A stretch of DNA of 64,000 nucleotides from Granulicella cerasi (GCF_025685575.1 NZ_JAGSYD010000001.1:127852-191851), one strand, 5' to 3'; numbered from the stretch's first letter, positions 53,427 to 63,129 are shown. Notes: generated by a model from the letters alone, not told the origin. Numbers and translations: made by a program.

Positions 53427-53604
53427 TCTTTCCCGGCGTCCTGGGCTTCCGGTCGCCGGAGTCCGCCTCTCTGAAACCGGCGAAGCATCTTTTTGCCGAC
53501 AATCGACGTCCTTCTGTGTTGAGAACACGGTTTTGCTCCTGCACAAAGCGGAACTCTGCTTTGTCTTCGCCCCTAGAGAATCCCCGCTGGAGACCGAGAG
53601 TCTG

Positions 53605-54417
53605 ATGCCCCATAGAAAACGCATCCACGAAGTGACGTTATTGGCCCACCACAGCGCAACCGATGCGGCCAAGCCACATTTGCTGGCACGTCCTACCGAC
53701 GCTCAGGCGGGTCCCGCAGAAGATCCCGAGGTTTTCAGCGCAGACGGATCCGTTCGCGCTGAAGCCGCTGAATCCTTCATCGAGAACAAGCGCATCGGCG
53801 ATCGCATCAAGTTCCTGCGGCAGCGCAAGAGCATGGGGTTGGTCGAACTCGGACGCCACACCGGCCTCTCCGCCAGCTTCCTGTCACAGCTTGAGACTGG
53901 CCGCGTCGTGCCGACGCTGCGCAACCTCGCGCGCATCGCCATGGTCTTCTCAAAGGACCTCAGCTTCTTCTTCGAACCCGAACGCCCGGAGATGTTCCGC
54001 ATCGTGCGCGCCGCCGACCGTCAGCGCCAGCCGCAGACCGGCGCCGACGAGCCAGCCTACTTCTTCGAGAGCCTCGGCCAGATTCCCGGCGAATACCCCA
54101 TCGCACCCTACGTAGCTGAATTCCTTCCGCTCGAAGGCGATCGCGTGGGTCGCGAGCATCAGCATCCGGGAGCGGAGTTTCTCTTCATCCTCGATGGCTC
54201 TATGGAAGTGCGTCACGGCAACCAGACCGAGGTGGTCGAAGCAGGCGATGCCGTTTACTTCCACTCGACGGCCATCCACAGCTACCGCGCGCTGAACGAG
54301 AAACCCTGCGCCACGCTGATCGTCACCCTGCCGGAAGCCGCTCGCGCAGGCAGTCAGATCGGCACGCGCGTACCGGTCTTCGCTAACCCGCGCGTGGCTC
54401 GCGGATCTGCTGCCTAA
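53605..54417 (+). CDS. Xre-family regulator with C-terminal cupin
   Basis: Transcription factor of 270 residues. HTH_3 is in IGDRIKFLRQRKSMGLVELGRHTGLSASFLSQLETGRVVPTL (about residues 64-104), followed by a cupin_2 domain (EHQHPGAEFLFILDGSMEVRHGNQ, AGDAVYFHSTAIHSYRAL) that binds a small effector. Its N-terminal ~60 residues are unrelated to known domains. ATG 53605 is selected because the frame further upstream antisense-overlaps the FN3 gene. Members regulate amino-acid or polyamine utilisation. A terminator follows 24 nt after the stop. Confidence 0.83.
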   Translation: MPHRKRIHEVTLLAHHSATDAAKPHLLARPTDAQAGPAEDPEVFSADGSVRAEAAESFIENKRIGDRIKFLRQRKSMGLVELGRHTGLSASFLSQLETGRVVPTLRNLARIAMVFSKDLSFFFEPERPEMFRIVRAADRQRQPQTGADEPAYFFESLGQIPGEYPIAPYVAEFLPLEGDRVGREHQHPGAEFLFILDGSMEVRHGNQTEVVEAGDAVYFHSTAIHSYRALNEKPCATLIVTLPEAARAGSQIGTRVPVFANPRVARGSAA

Positions 54418-54440
54418 GCTTGCCTGCAACCTAAAACAGC

Positions 54441-54470
54441 AAGGCCGGGGAGCGATCCCCGGCCTTTGCT
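54441..54470 (+). terminator. Rho-independent terminator after Xre-cupin gene
   Basis: AAGGCCGGGGA (54441-54451), loop GCGA, TCCCCGGCCTT (54456-54466), then TGCT. Perfect 11-bp stem. Confidence 0.85.
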
Positions 54471-54491
54471 TTGCTGATCTGTACGCTTTCT

Positions 54492-55037
54492 CTAATCCAG
54501 GAACATCTTCTCGACGTCCAGCCAGTTGTTCACGCGGCGGAAGCCCTCTACATTGAGGTTCGCCGGCGAGGTGAACAGGATGCCCTCACCCTGGAAGCGG
54601 CGAAGCTGGCGTGGGTTATCGTCGATCAGGTAATCGCCTTGCAGAATGCCCTTGTCGCCGCAGAAAACGATGTTCGACGGGGGAATAAACGGGAAGTGCT
54701 GCTTCAGCCACTCGAACTTCGCGTTGAAGCTCTTGGGCACCTCCATCGCTGCGGTGGCGATGAAGACGTCGTACTGGCTCTGCAGGCGCTCCAGCACACG
54801 CTGCGCGTCGGGCATCACCCCGAGCACCGCGAAGAAGTCGTCGCTCTGCATGTAGCGTTCAAGTGCCGCCGCGCGCTCCTCGGGGACGTACTGCCAGATC
54901 CACTGCCCCGCGAGGTCCTTCACCGTGACGTTCTCGTTGAACTCCTGGTTGTAGCGCAGCAGATGCTCGGCCAGAGCGTCTGCCATCACCTCATCCATAT
55001 CGACACAAATGATCTTGCGGTCCCCGCGAATACTCAT
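54492..55037 (-). CDS. 5'(3')-deoxyribonucleotidase-like HAD phosphatase
   Basis: HAD-superfamily phosphatase of 181 residues resembling the cytosolic 5'(3')-deoxyribonucleotidase (NT5C) group. The HAD nucleophile motif is VDMDEVMAD (Asp13, Asp15), and the C-terminal motif IV is IDDNPRQL. GDKGILQGDYLIDDN is also diagnostic. It would dephosphorylate pyrimidine deoxynucleotides. Its start overlaps the stop of the upstream zinc-ribbon gene (ATGA), implying co-translation. Confidence 0.85.
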   Translation of the reverse strand: MSIRGDRKIICVDMDEVMADALAEHLLRYNQEFNENVTVKDLAGQWIWQYVPEERAAALERYMQSDDFFAVLGVMPDAQRVLERLQSQYDVFIATAAMEVPKSFNAKFEWLKQHFPFIPPSNIVFCGDKGILQGDYLIDDNPRQLRRFQGEGILFTSPANLNVEGFRRVNNWLDVEKMFLD

Positions 55038-55813
55038 ATCGTTCCCAGTGTAACCGCGCGGCGCAGGCGGTCGCCTTCAGGCCAGGCGGCGGGACGGTCG
55101 CGCCGCAGGTCGTAGAACAGGATGCGGCCGCAGCTCTCGCAGGTGAAAAGCTCGCTCTCGTGCTCGCGTCCGGTGATCTCCGCCCAGCGCTGCGGACGCA
55201 CCTTCATCCGACACGCCGAGCACTGCCCGTCCACCGCTTCGGCCAGCCCTGTGCCGCGCGACTTCGACAGCCGATCGTAGCTCGACAGCGTATCCTCGCC
55301 GATGCCCGCCCGCACCTCGGTGCGCTCCTTGCCCAGAGCCGCCAACTCGCGTTCGCCGCGCGCAACGCCTTCAGCCGCCAACGCTTCGCGCTCCGCCAGA
55401 ATCGACTTCGCCGCCTCCAACGCCTGCTGCAACCTCGGCTGCGCCGCCTCCAGCGCCTCGGTCCGCTCCATCGACGCCAGCTCCTCGTCCTCGAGCTTCG
55501 CGATCGCCTCGCGGGCAAAGCTTAGCTCATGCTCCAGCGCGTTCACCTGCGCGGTGCTGGTGGCTGCATCGAGCTGCTTGCTGAGCTTGGCGACCTTCGT
55601 CCGATGGTCCCCGGCGTCGGACTCCTGCCGTCGGCGCAAAGCCTCTTCCTTGGCGACATCCGCCGCGTTGGCGTCTACGGCAGACTGCGCTACGGACAAT
55701 CTTTGCTTCGCTTCGGAGACCGACTTCGCAAAAATCGCCGGTTGAGCGCGAAAATGCACCACTTCCAGGTCAATCGCTTGCAATACAACGAGTTTTTCTA
55801 CGTCTACGTTCAT
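55034..55813 (-). CDS. Coiled-coil protein with C4 zinc ribbon (CT398-like)
   Basis: Cytosolic protein of 259 residues with a long N-terminal coiled coil (about residues 10-185) and a C-terminal C4 zinc ribbon: QCSACRMKV and FTCESCGRIL. This is the zf-RING_7/CT398 architecture found in many bacteria, linked in structural work to secretion or flagellar-sigma interactions but without firm function. ATG 55813 is used; an in-frame ATG at 55840 would extend it by 9 residues. It is co-translated with the HAD phosphatase gene downstream. Confidence 0.8.
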   Translation of the reverse strand: MNVDVEKLVVLQAIDLEVVHFRAQPAIFAKSVSEAKQRLSVAQSAVDANAADVAKEEALRRRQESDAGDHRTKVAKLSKQLDAATSTAQVNALEHELSFAREAIAKLEDEELASMERTEALEAAQPRLQQALEAAKSILAEREALAAEGVARGERELAALGKERTEVRAGIGEDTLSSYDRLSKSRGTGLAEAVDGQCSACRMKVRPQRWAEITGREHESELFTCESCGRILFYDLRRDRPAAWPEGDRLRRAVTLGTI

Positions 55814-55941
55814 GGCTACGTCCCGAGGGAAGGCTAGCATGGACTTGACTCGGGCATCGGGCGACCGCTCACGTCGTATCCCGCCGCAAAAAGGCTGAAT
55901 CGCGGCCCAACTCCACAGAATCGAACGAACAGACCCTAATT

Positions 55942-57555
55942 ATGGCTTCTGCTGCTATCGCTCAACCCGTTGCTGTGCCCTGGCGTCCCAAGATCAACCC
56001 TTGGGTCGTCGCCATGACCGTTACGCTTGCGACCTTCATGGAAGTGCTCGACAGCTCTATCGCCAACGTCGCCCTGCCGCACATCGCGGGCGGCCTCGGC
56101 GCTACGCAGGATGAAGCCACCTGGGTGCTCACCGCGTACCTCGTCGCCAACGCCGTCATCCTTCCGGCCGGCGCGTATATGACCACCTTCATCGGGCGCA
56201 AGAAGTTCTACATGATCTGCGTCGCGCTCTTCGGCATCTCGTCCGCCATGTGCGGCTTCGCGCCGACGCTGCCGCTGCTGGTCTTCTTCCGCATCATTCA
56301 GGGCATCGGCGGCGGCGGCCTCGCGCCGTCCGAACAGGCGATCCTCGCCGACACCTTCCCGCCGGAGAAACGCGGGCAGGCCTTCGCGATGTACGGCCTC
56401 GCCGTGGTCGTAGCTCCGGCCATCGGCCCCACGCTCGGCGGCTGGATCACCGACAACTACGACTGGCGCTGGATCTTCTTCATCAACGTGCCCATCTGCC
56501 TGCTCTCGCTCTTCCTCACCTCGCGCATCGTGGAAGATCCACCGCACGTGGCCGAGCAGGTGGCCGAAGCGCAGAAGGGCGGCGTGCGTCTCGATCTCCT
56601 CGGCTTCGCGCTCGTCGGCATCACCTTCGGCTCGCTCGAGTTCATCCTCGACAAGGGCCAGGAGGACGACTGGTTCGCCTCGCACCTCATCACCTTCTTC
56701 GCCGTGGCGATGGTCGTGGCCTTTGTGGTGCTGATCTGGTGGGAACTCAAGCAGCTCAAGGACGGCAATCGTCCGTTGCTGAACCTCACGCTCTTCAAGC
56801 GACCGCAGTTTGCCATCTCGTTCATGCTGATGTTCGTGCTCGGCTTCTCGCTCTACGGCACGACCATCCTCATCCCGCAGTTTGTGCAGACGCTGCTCGG
56901 CTACACGGCAGAGCTCGCCGGTAAGGTCCTCTCTCCGGCAGGCTTCATGATGATGGCGATGATGCCCGTCGTCGGCATCCTCTCCGGCAAGGTCGACCCG
57001 CGTAAACTCATCGGCTATGGCTTCGGCATGTTGACGCTTTCGCTCGTCTACATGGCGAAGCTCAACCTGAACATCAGCTACGGCGAACTCGTGCTGATGC
57101 GCTGCTTCCAGGCATCGGGCCTCGCGTTCCTCTTCATTCCCATCAACACGATTGCGTACGTGGGCGTGAAGCAGACGGAGAACAACGATGTCTCCGGTCT
57201 CACGAACCTGGCGCGTAACATCGGCGGCTCCTGCGGTACGGCGTTCATGGCCACGATGCTCGTGCGCCGCGCCAACGCCCACCAGAGCTCGATGATCCGC
57301 AACATGACGACGCTGAGCCCTGGCTTCAAGATGCAGTACAGCTCGCTGATGGGCGCGTTCAGCAAGTCGGCTGGCTCGCCGGGTGCTGGCCACACGGCAC
57401 AGGCGTTCATCTACAACCAACTGATCCGCCAGGCCACGACGCTCGCGTATGTGGACATCATCCGCTACCTGACGATCTTCTGCGCCTGCATGTTGCCGCT
57501 GCTGTTCTTCATCCCACGTCCGCCGAAGAACGCAGCCGCAAGCGCCGGCCACTAG
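55942..57555 (+). CDS. DHA2-type MFS drug exporter (EmrB/QacA-like)
   Basis: Inner-membrane proton antiporter of 537 residues with 14 helices. Motif C-type features include TLATFMEVLDSSIANVALPHIAGGLGAT in helix 1 and LVFFRIIQGIGGGGLAPSEQ and GLAVVVAPAIGPTLGGWITD in helices 4-5, typical of EmrB. Such pumps export hydrophobic drugs, often with an EmrA-type adaptor and an outer-membrane factor, neither of which is adjacent. It stands alone and ends at a strong terminator. Confidence 0.9.
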   Translation: MASAAIAQPVAVPWRPKINPWVVAMTVTLATFMEVLDSSIANVALPHIAGGLGATQDEATWVLTAYLVANAVILPAGAYMTTFIGRKKFYMICVALFGISSAMCGFAPTLPLLVFFRIIQGIGGGGLAPSEQAILADTFPPEKRGQAFAMYGLAVVVAPAIGPTLGGWITDNYDWRWIFFINVPICLLSLFLTSRIVEDPPHVAEQVAEAQKGGVRLDLLGFALVGITFGSLEFILDKGQEDDWFASHLITFFAVAMVVAFVVLIWWELKQLKDGNRPLLNLTLFKRPQFAISFMLMFVLGFSLYGTTILIPQFVQTLLGYTAELAGKVLSPAGFMMMAMMPVVGILSGKVDPRKLIGYGFGMLTLSLVYMAKLNLNISYGELVLMRCFQASGLAFLFIPINTIAYVGVKQTENNDVSGLTNLARNIGGSCGTAFMATMLVRRANAHQSSMIRNMTTLSPGFKMQYSSLMGAFSKSAGSPGAGHTAQAFIYNQLIRQATTLAYVDIIRYLTIFCACMLPLLFFIPRPPKNAAASAGH

Positions 57556-57576
57556 AAGCGAATCAGCAAGACAAAT

Positions 57577-57606
57577 CGGGCCTCGGAGAAATCCGAGGCC
57601 CGCTTT
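57577..57606 (+). terminator. Rho-independent terminator after MFS exporter
   Basis: CGGGCCTCGGA (57577-57587), loop GAAA, TCCGAGGCCCG (57592-57602), then CTTTT. Perfect 11-bp stem with a GNRA-like loop. Confidence 0.88.
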
Positions 57607-57623
57607 TCTGACATCCTCACAAA

Positions 57624-57685
57624 CTCAAACACTGACACACTGGAAGGCCCATCTGAACTCTGGACCTCGCAACTCTGGCACTCTG
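57624..57685. repeat. Mosaic intergenic repeat, copy B
   Basis: Contains CACTGACACACTG (57630-57642), CTGGAAGG (57640-57647), GAACTCTGG (57655-57663) and GCACTCTG (57678-57685). These match copy A at 30180-30272 in a rearranged order. It fills the gap between the terminator at 57606 and the DUF72 gene. Confidence 0.55.
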
Positions 57686-57692
57686 TTGTGAC

Positions 57693-58430
57693 TCACGAAC
57701 GCTTGCCCAGCAAGCACCGCTGCAACTCCACCGCATTCGCCGCACCATGCCCCAGCGCTGTGTTGTCGAAGATCACCCACGTCTCACTCGCGCGCGTCGA
57801 CTCCTTCAGCTCCTTTGCGAAGCCCTTCAGGAACGCGCTGCTGTACTCCGAGTAATACGTCTTCGGCGCGCCATGTAAGCGCCAGTAGCGCAGCCCGTTC
57901 CATCCACCCGGCTTGCCTGCAAGCGGTGAGCCCTTTGGCGGATCAGCGGCTACACGCGCAACCTCGAAGCCGCGCAACATGCGATCGATCTCCGGGGCAA
58001 ACCAGCTCACATGCCGAGGCTCCAACACAACCGCCCCCGTGTGCAACTCACGCAGCGTCGTGAGGAACTCATGCGCCACGCCCTCGTCATACGCGAGCTT
58101 CGGCGGCAACTGCACGAGTAGCGGTCCAAGCTTTGCACCAAGCCCACTCACTTGCTCGAGAAACGCCACGAGCAACGCTCCCGTGTCGATGAGCTTCGCC
58201 GTGTGCGTGATCGTTTTCGGCACCTTCACGGCAAAGCGAAAATCCTCCGGCGTCTCACGCGCCCAACGCTCCCACGTCTTCAACATGTGCGGCCGATGAA
58301 AGCTCGAGTTGATCTCCACGCAACGCAGGCGGCTCGCGCTCTTCTGCAGGTGTGAGCCCTCGTCAGCGAACAACGCCGCATGCTGCTTGGGCACCGTCCA
58401 TCCCGCCGTGCCAATGCGAACTTCGTTCAT
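57693..58430 (-). CDS. DUF72 family protein (YecE-like)
   Basis: TIM-barrel-like protein of 245 residues. Family blocks are VRIGTAGWTVP, LRCVEINSSFHRPHMLKTWERWARETPEDFRFAVKVPKTITH and GPLLVQLPPKLAYDEG, ending with WVIFDNTALGHGAANAVEL. E. coli YecE is a relative; its function is unknown. The N-terminal GTAGW-type start supports ATG 58430, which overlaps the stop of hrpB by 4 nt (ATGA), so both are co-translated. Confidence 0.84.
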   Translation of the reverse strand: MNEVRIGTAGWTVPKQHAALFADEGSHLQKSASRLRCVEINSSFHRPHMLKTWERWARETPEDFRFAVKVPKTITHTAKLIDTGALLVAFLEQVSGLGAKLGPLLVQLPPKLAYDEGVAHEFLTTLRELHTGAVVLEPRHVSWFAPEIDRMLRGFEVARVAADPPKGSPLAGKPGGWNGLRYWRLHGAPKTYYSEYSSAFLKGFAKELKESTRASETWVIFDNTALGHGAANAVELQRCLLGKRS

Positions 58431-60790
58431 CGCTTCGCCTCCACCGGCGCGTGCGGATTCTCCGGCCACGCATGTCGCGGATAGCGCCGCATCAACTCCT
58501 TGCGCGTCGTCGGATAGAGCCGCTCCCAGAAGCCCGCCAGGTCGGTCGTTGTCTGCACCGCGCGCTGGTTCGGCGCGAGCAGATGCACCACCACCGGCGT
58601 GCGCGCGGGGCCAATGCGCGGCGTCTCCTTCATCCCGAAGAAGTCCTGCAGCCGCGAGCCGATCCACGGCGCGCGATCGTGCTCGTAGTGCACCTTCGTC
58701 TGTCGCCCGCTGCTCAATCGAATCGAAGTCGGCGCAAGCTCGCTCAACTTGCGCGCATCCACTTGCGCTTCGAGCACATGCAACAAGCTCGCCTTCGCCG
58801 CATCGCGCAGCTGCGCGAACGACTTCAACCCGTACGCAAGCTCACGCAACGCAGCCGCTTCATCCAACGCCTCAAAGCCCGCGAACGCGACGCGCTCTCG
58901 CAGATTCGCCAACGCCTCCGCATCCACGAACCGCTCGATGCCTTCCTGCAACGCCTTCTCCGCCAGCAAACGCGCCGCGTCCTCAGCGCTCGCAGGGCCG
59001 CGCGTCTCTTCGATGACAAGCTTGTCAAAGAGCAGCGTACTCACCTTCTCCGCGCGTTCTCCATTGCGGTTCCACTCCACCACCGACTGCTCGATGACAC
59101 GCTCGGGAAAGACTTCCAGCAACATCTCCGGCTCGATGCGCGCATACGTTCGCACCAACGGCAACGCCTGCTCCGCGCGGTCTTCTGCATCGAGTGCAAG
59201 GAAGAACTCTCCCTGCGGATGCTCACCCGCAAGCTCCGCCGCAACACCGTTCGCAAGCCCGATCTGCTTGCCGATGCGACGCTTCCCCACACGATCCGGA
59301 AAACCCGTAAGCAGGCTCAACAATAGCGCTTCATCGTGATGCACATACGTGGCTGGAGCACGCTTCATCGCGCGGCACAGATGCTCGTACTGCTGACGCA
59401 CACGCGCATCCATCTGCTTGCCCGCATGCGCGTCCATCGCTTGCAACAGATCATTCTGCTGCAGCGGAATCCCCGCACCTAACAACGCCGCCGCGCGACA
59501 ACCAAGGTCCGCGATGCCGCGATCTTCCGCCGCCAGCACAACGCGCGCAAGCCGCGGCGAGAGCGGCAGACGAGCCATGCGCTCGGCCAACTTGCCATGC
59601 GCGCCCAACGCATCGAGCAGAGCTTCTGCAGCATTCACGGCATCCGCTGGCGGCTCATCGAGCCACTGCAACTCGCTCGGACGCTCCACGCCCATCGCAC
59701 GCAGCGAGAGCAACAACTGCGATAAATCCGCGCGCAAAATCTCCGGCGTCTCGTGCTCGGCGCGCAACGCGAAATCTTCCTGCACGTACAAACGCAGCGC
59801 ACGTCCTGCCTGCTGGCGGCCAGCGCGACCGGCACGCTGTATTGCAGAAGCCTTGCTCACACGCGCGATGCGTAGCTGCGGCAACCCCGTCCACGGCGAA
59901 TACGACGCCACACGCGCAAGCCCGCTATCGATCACGGCATTCACGCCATCGACCGTCACCGAACTCTCTGCCACATTCGTCGCAAAGATCACCTTGCGTT
60001 CGCGCGACGGCGCCACCACGCGGTCCTGCTCTGCTGGCGTCAAGCTGCCATGCAACGCAAGCGACGTGAGCGCGTAACGCCGCGCCACATCCTCACACTC
60101 GCGCATGGCGCGGCGAATCTCCGCCTGCCCCGGCAGGAAGACAAGGATGTTGCCCTCGCGATCTTCCTTCGCCAGCCGTTCCACCGCATCGCGAAGCTGC
60201 GTCTCCAGCGGCTTCGAGGTGTACCCACCAAACTCAATCTCCAGCGGATACGCGCGGCCTTCAGAACGCAGCACAACGCAGTCATCGAGGAACGTAGCGA
60301 CCGGAGCAGCATCGAGCGTTGCCGACATCACCACGATCCGCAGCGAAGGACGACGCTGCTGCAAGCGCTTCAACAGCGCCAGCGCAAGGTCCGTCTCCAG
60401 ATGCCTCTCGTGAAACTCATCGAGAACCACGACGTCCACGCCGCGCAGTTCGGGATCGCTCAGCAGGCGGCGATTCAGGATGCCTTCGGTGACGAAGCGC
60501 AGCCGCGTCTTCGCACTCACTCGCTCTTCAAAGCGCACTTGATACCCGACGGTCTCCCCGACCTGCTCGCCCATCTCCTCGGCAACACGACGCGCTGCGA
60601 ACCGCGCTGCAATGCGTCGCGGCTCCAGCACCAACACATCGCCACTCACCGCGTGGAGCAAAGCTGCGGGCACGCGTGTCGTTTTACCCGCGCCGGGCGC
60701 TGCTTCCAGCACGACGTTCGGTTGCTGCTCGAGCGCATGCAGCAGCTCAGGCAGGATGGCATCGACCGGAAGAGGAAAGCGTTTACTCAC
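58427..60790 (-). CDS. hrpB: ATP-dependent RNA helicase HrpB
   Basis: DEAH/RHA-family helicase of 787 residues, close to E. coli HrpB (about 810-820). The N-terminus SKRFPLPVDAILPELLHALE is typical. Walker A is APGAGKTTRVP, motif II is DEFH, motif III MSATLDA, motif V NVAESSVTVDG and motif VI QRAGRAGRQQAGRALRLY; the long HrpB C-terminal domain ends near the stop. The start is GTG 60790 rather than the longer frame to 60937. Role in mRNA processing or ribosome assembly is not settled in the family. It is co-translated with the DUF72 gene. Confidence 0.92.
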   Translation of the reverse strand: MSKRFPLPVDAILPELLHALEQQPNVVLEAAPGAGKTTRVPAALLHAVSGDVLVLEPRRIAARFAARRVAEEMGEQVGETVGYQVRFEERVSAKTRLRFVTEGILNRRLLSDPELRGVDVVVLDEFHERHLETDLALALLKRLQQRRPSLRIVVMSATLDAAPVATFLDDCVVLRSEGRAYPLEIEFGGYTSKPLETQLRDAVERLAKEDREGNILVFLPGQAEIRRAMRECEDVARRYALTSLALHGSLTPAEQDRVVAPSRERKVIFATNVAESSVTVDGVNAVIDSGLARVASYSPWTGLPQLRIARVSKASAIQRAGRAGRQQAGRALRLYVQEDFALRAEHETPEILRADLSQLLLSLRAMGVERPSELQWLDEPPADAVNAAEALLDALGAHGKLAERMARLPLSPRLARVVLAAEDRGIADLGCRAAALLGAGIPLQQNDLLQAMDAHAGKQMDARVRQQYEHLCRAMKRAPATYVHHDEALLLSLLTGFPDRVGKRRIGKQIGLANGVAAELAGEHPQGEFFLALDAEDRAEQALPLVRTYARIEPEMLLEVFPERVIEQSVVEWNRNGERAEKVSTLLFDKLVIEETRGPASAEDAARLLAEKALQEGIERFVDAEALANLRERVAFAGFEALDEAAALRELAYGLKSFAQLRDAAKASLLHVLEAQVDARKLSELAPTSIRLSSGRQTKVHYEHDRAPWIGSRLQDFFGMKETPRIGPARTPVVVHLLAPNQRAVQTTTDLAGFWERLYPTTRKELMRRYPRHAWPENPHAPVEAKR

Positions 60791-60916
60791 AACTCTTTTT
60801 ATTCTCCCATCGTCGCGTGCTGTAAACGGAAGAGGCTGTTTCCTCATCCAATCAAAGTAAGCAAGCTCCTCCGCGACTCCTGACATAATGCAAAGAACGC
60901 TGCATCCCTGAAAACT

Positions 60917-61396
60917 ATGCGCATACGAAACGCCCAAGACGAAGACTTTTACCGCTGCGTGGAGATCTCACGCGCGGCCTGGCCCGACTTCAAAGAGCGT
61001 GAGTCGATCTATCACCTCTTCTGCAAGTTCTTCTCGAACACAAGCTTCATCTGCGAGAACAACGACGGCGTCATCGTCGGTTTTCTACTCGGCTTCATCA
61101 GCCAGGTCGATCCAGCCGAGGCTTATATTCATCTCGTCGCTGTCGATGCGTCCGCACAGCGCAAGGGCATCGCTTCGATGCTCTACCAACAGTTCTTTCA
61201 GCGCGTGGACTGGCTCGGAGCAGAGCGCATCCGCCTCATCGTGAACCCGGAGAACGCAGCGTCGCGCACCTTTCACGAGCAGATGGGCTTCGTTGCGGAC
61301 ATTCATGGCCCGTCGATCATGATCGGCGATGTGCTCGCTGCCGAGAACTACAACGGCCCGGGCCTGCACATGGTCACGTACCTTCGCGAACTCTAA
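60917..61396 (+). CDS. GNAT-family N-acetyltransferase
   Basis: Acetyltransferase of 159 residues. The GNAT acetyl-CoA site is in VDASAQRKGIASMLYQQFFQ (about residues 76-95, with the RKGIAS pyrophosphate loop). The preceding strand is EAYIHLVAV, and the C-terminal ENAASRTFHEQMGF is standard. The substrate is unknown. It is divergent from hrpB and convergent with the M28 peptidase via a strong shared terminator. Confidence 0.87.
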   Translation: MRIRNAQDEDFYRCVEISRAAWPDFKERESIYHLFCKFFSNTSFICENNDGVIVGFLLGFISQVDPAEAYIHLVAVDASAQRKGIASMLYQQFFQRVDWLGAERIRLIVNPENAASRTFHEQMGFVADIHGPSIMIGDVLAAENYNGPGLHMVTYLREL

Positions 61397-61408
61397 ACGA
61401 GCCGCACA

Positions 61409-61447
61409 CAATAAAGCGGAGGAGCCGTGGGCTCCTCCGCTTTATTG
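61409..61447. terminator. Strong bidirectional terminator
   Basis: CAATAAAGCGGAGGAGC (61409-61425), loop CGTGG, and its exact complement (61431-61447): a perfect 17-bp stem flanked by A/T-rich ends, between the GNAT and M28 genes. Confidence 0.93.
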
Positions 61448-61455
61448 TTGCTCGA

Positions 61456-63120
61456 TTACTGCTTCTGGCTTGCGAGTCGAGCCGCCTCGAACTCATTGCC
61501 ATGCTTCCACTCAATCGAGTGCGGCGCGTGAATCACCTGCCAGCCGAGATCCATGCCGAAGCGCGTGAGGTTCGCATCACCCGCGAAGTTCCACGACGGA
61601 TCGAAGTTGTCGGAGAAGTTGTGATAGCGGTTGTCGTTGAAGTCCTTCTCCTGCGCCTTGCCCCACTCATGGTCGTGGCCCTTGTAGAGTGTGCCCGCGT
61701 CCACGGAGAACGCCGGGATGCCGACGCGCGAGAGCGAGAAGTGGTCCGAACGATAGTAGCTGCCAGCGCTCGGACGCGGGTCCGGCACGATCGCCAGACC
61801 GAAGCGCTTCGCCGTCGCCTGCACCTGCGGGAAGAACGTGGTGCGCTGCGCGCCGTTCACGTTCACCTCCTGCTGCACGCCGATGGGCAGCAGCATGTCA
61901 TAGTTGATGTCGAGCGCGATCTGCGCGGCAGGAATCGGCGGATGCTGGCCGAGGTACTCGCTGCCGAGCAGGCCCTGCTCTTCTGCAGTCACCGAGCCGA
62001 AGATCACCGAATGTGGCAGCGTGACGCCGGGTTTCTGCGCAAGCTCCGCCCACGCGTGCGCCATCTCGAGCAGCACGGCAACACCCGTACCGTTGTCCGC
62101 CGCACCGTTGTAGATGTTGTCGCCGGGTTGACCTGCACGCACGCCGAGGTGATCGTAGTGCGCGGTGTACATCACCGCCTGGTCCGGCTTATGCGCCGCT
62201 ACGTTTGCACCGGGCAACATGCCAACTACATTCGGGCTCTGGAACGGACGCACCTCACTGGTGATCTTTGCCTGCAGCTTCACAGGCAGCTGGAACGCCT
62301 TGAAGCCCGGCTTGCTGGCCTCGGCCATCTCCTTGTCGAGGTCGAGGCCGCTCATCGCAAACAGGCTGCGCGCCACTTCAAGATGAATCCAGCTCGCGGC
62401 CTTCAGGCGCGGGTTCTCGTCATCGCGCAGGAAGGTCTTCTCCGTCGTGTTGGAGTTGCGCACCACGTCCCAGCCATAGCTCGCGTAGTCCGTGCGATGA
62501 ATGATCAGTGCGCCAATCGCGCCTTTGCGCGCGGCCTGCTCGAACTTGTACGTCCAGCGACCGTAGTAGGTCAGCGCGTCGCCGCCGAAGAACTTCGGAT
62601 CGGTCGACGGCGGATCGCCGACGATGCAGACGATCACCTTGCCCTTCACATCGACGCCCGCGTAGTCGTCCCAATGAAACTCTGGCGCTGTAACGCCGAA
62701 GCCCACAAAGACCAGCGGCACGTCGAAGCTGGCTTCCTTCGTCAGCGTCTGGTTGGCGACGGTGTAGTCCTTGGCGAAGGTCAGCGGGATCGCCGGGCCC
62801 GTCTTCGGCACCAGTTTGAAACTGGTCTCGCTCGGCACAGCCTTCATGCCGACGAAGTTCACCTGCTGCAGGAACGTGCCGTTATCGCCCGCAGGCTTCA
62901 GCCCGTAGAGTGCGAACTGCGACGCGATGTACTCAGCAGCCATCTGCCCGCCGCGCAGACCGGGGTAGCGGCCCTCGAAGTCGTCGCTCGAGATGAAGCG
63001 ATCGTACACACGGATGTGTTCCGGCTTGATGGACTGCTCCGCCCGCGAAATGGGCGTCTGTGCAGAGGCGACCGAGCCTCCGGCGAGGGTGAGAATGGCG
63101 AGAGCGCAGAGAGCTTTCAT
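61456..63120 (-). CDS. Secreted M28-family aminopeptidase
   Basis: Exported zinc peptidase of 554 residues. Signal peptide CALAILTLAGGSVASAQ; a protease-associated (PA) insert lies about residues 130-260 (FVGFGVTAPEFHWDDYAGVDVKGKVIV). Zinc ligands follow: TAHYDHLG, NGAADNGTG (Asp), TAEEQGLLGS (Glu), INYDM and YYRSDHFSL. The layout matches plant- and bacterial-type glutamate carboxypeptidase-like aminopeptidases. A TATACT box 9 nt upstream suggests a near-leaderless transcript. It is convergent with the GNAT gene. Confidence 0.88.
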   Translation of the reverse strand: MKALCALAILTLAGGSVASAQTPISRAEQSIKPEHIRVYDRFISSDDFEGRYPGLRGGQMAAEYIASQFALYGLKPAGDNGTFLQQVNFVGMKAVPSETSFKLVPKTGPAIPLTFAKDYTVANQTLTKEASFDVPLVFVGFGVTAPEFHWDDYAGVDVKGKVIVCIVGDPPSTDPKFFGGDALTYYGRWTYKFEQAARKGAIGALIIHRTDYASYGWDVVRNSNTTEKTFLRDDENPRLKAASWIHLEVARSLFAMSGLDLDKEMAEASKPGFKAFQLPVKLQAKITSEVRPFQSPNVVGMLPGANVAAHKPDQAVMYTAHYDHLGVRAGQPGDNIYNGAADNGTGVAVLLEMAHAWAELAQKPGVTLPHSVIFGSVTAEEQGLLGSEYLGQHPPIPAAQIALDINYDMLLPIGVQQEVNVNGAQRTTFFPQVQATAKRFGLAIVPDPRPSAGSYYRSDHFSLSRVGIPAFSVDAGTLYKGHDHEWGKAQEKDFNDNRYHNFSDNFDPSWNFAGDANLTRFGMDLGWQVIHAPHSIEWKHGNEFEAARLASQKQ

Positions 63121-63129
63121 CTTCTGGGC

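Noticed and set aside
53050-53604. N-terminal extension of the Xre-cupin gene to 53050
   Set aside because: Antisense to the FN3 lipoprotein; no domain in the extension.
55936-57552. Minus-strand open frame of 538 codons
   Set aside because: Exactly antisense to the EmrB-type exporter; charged, repetitive composition with no recognisable fold.
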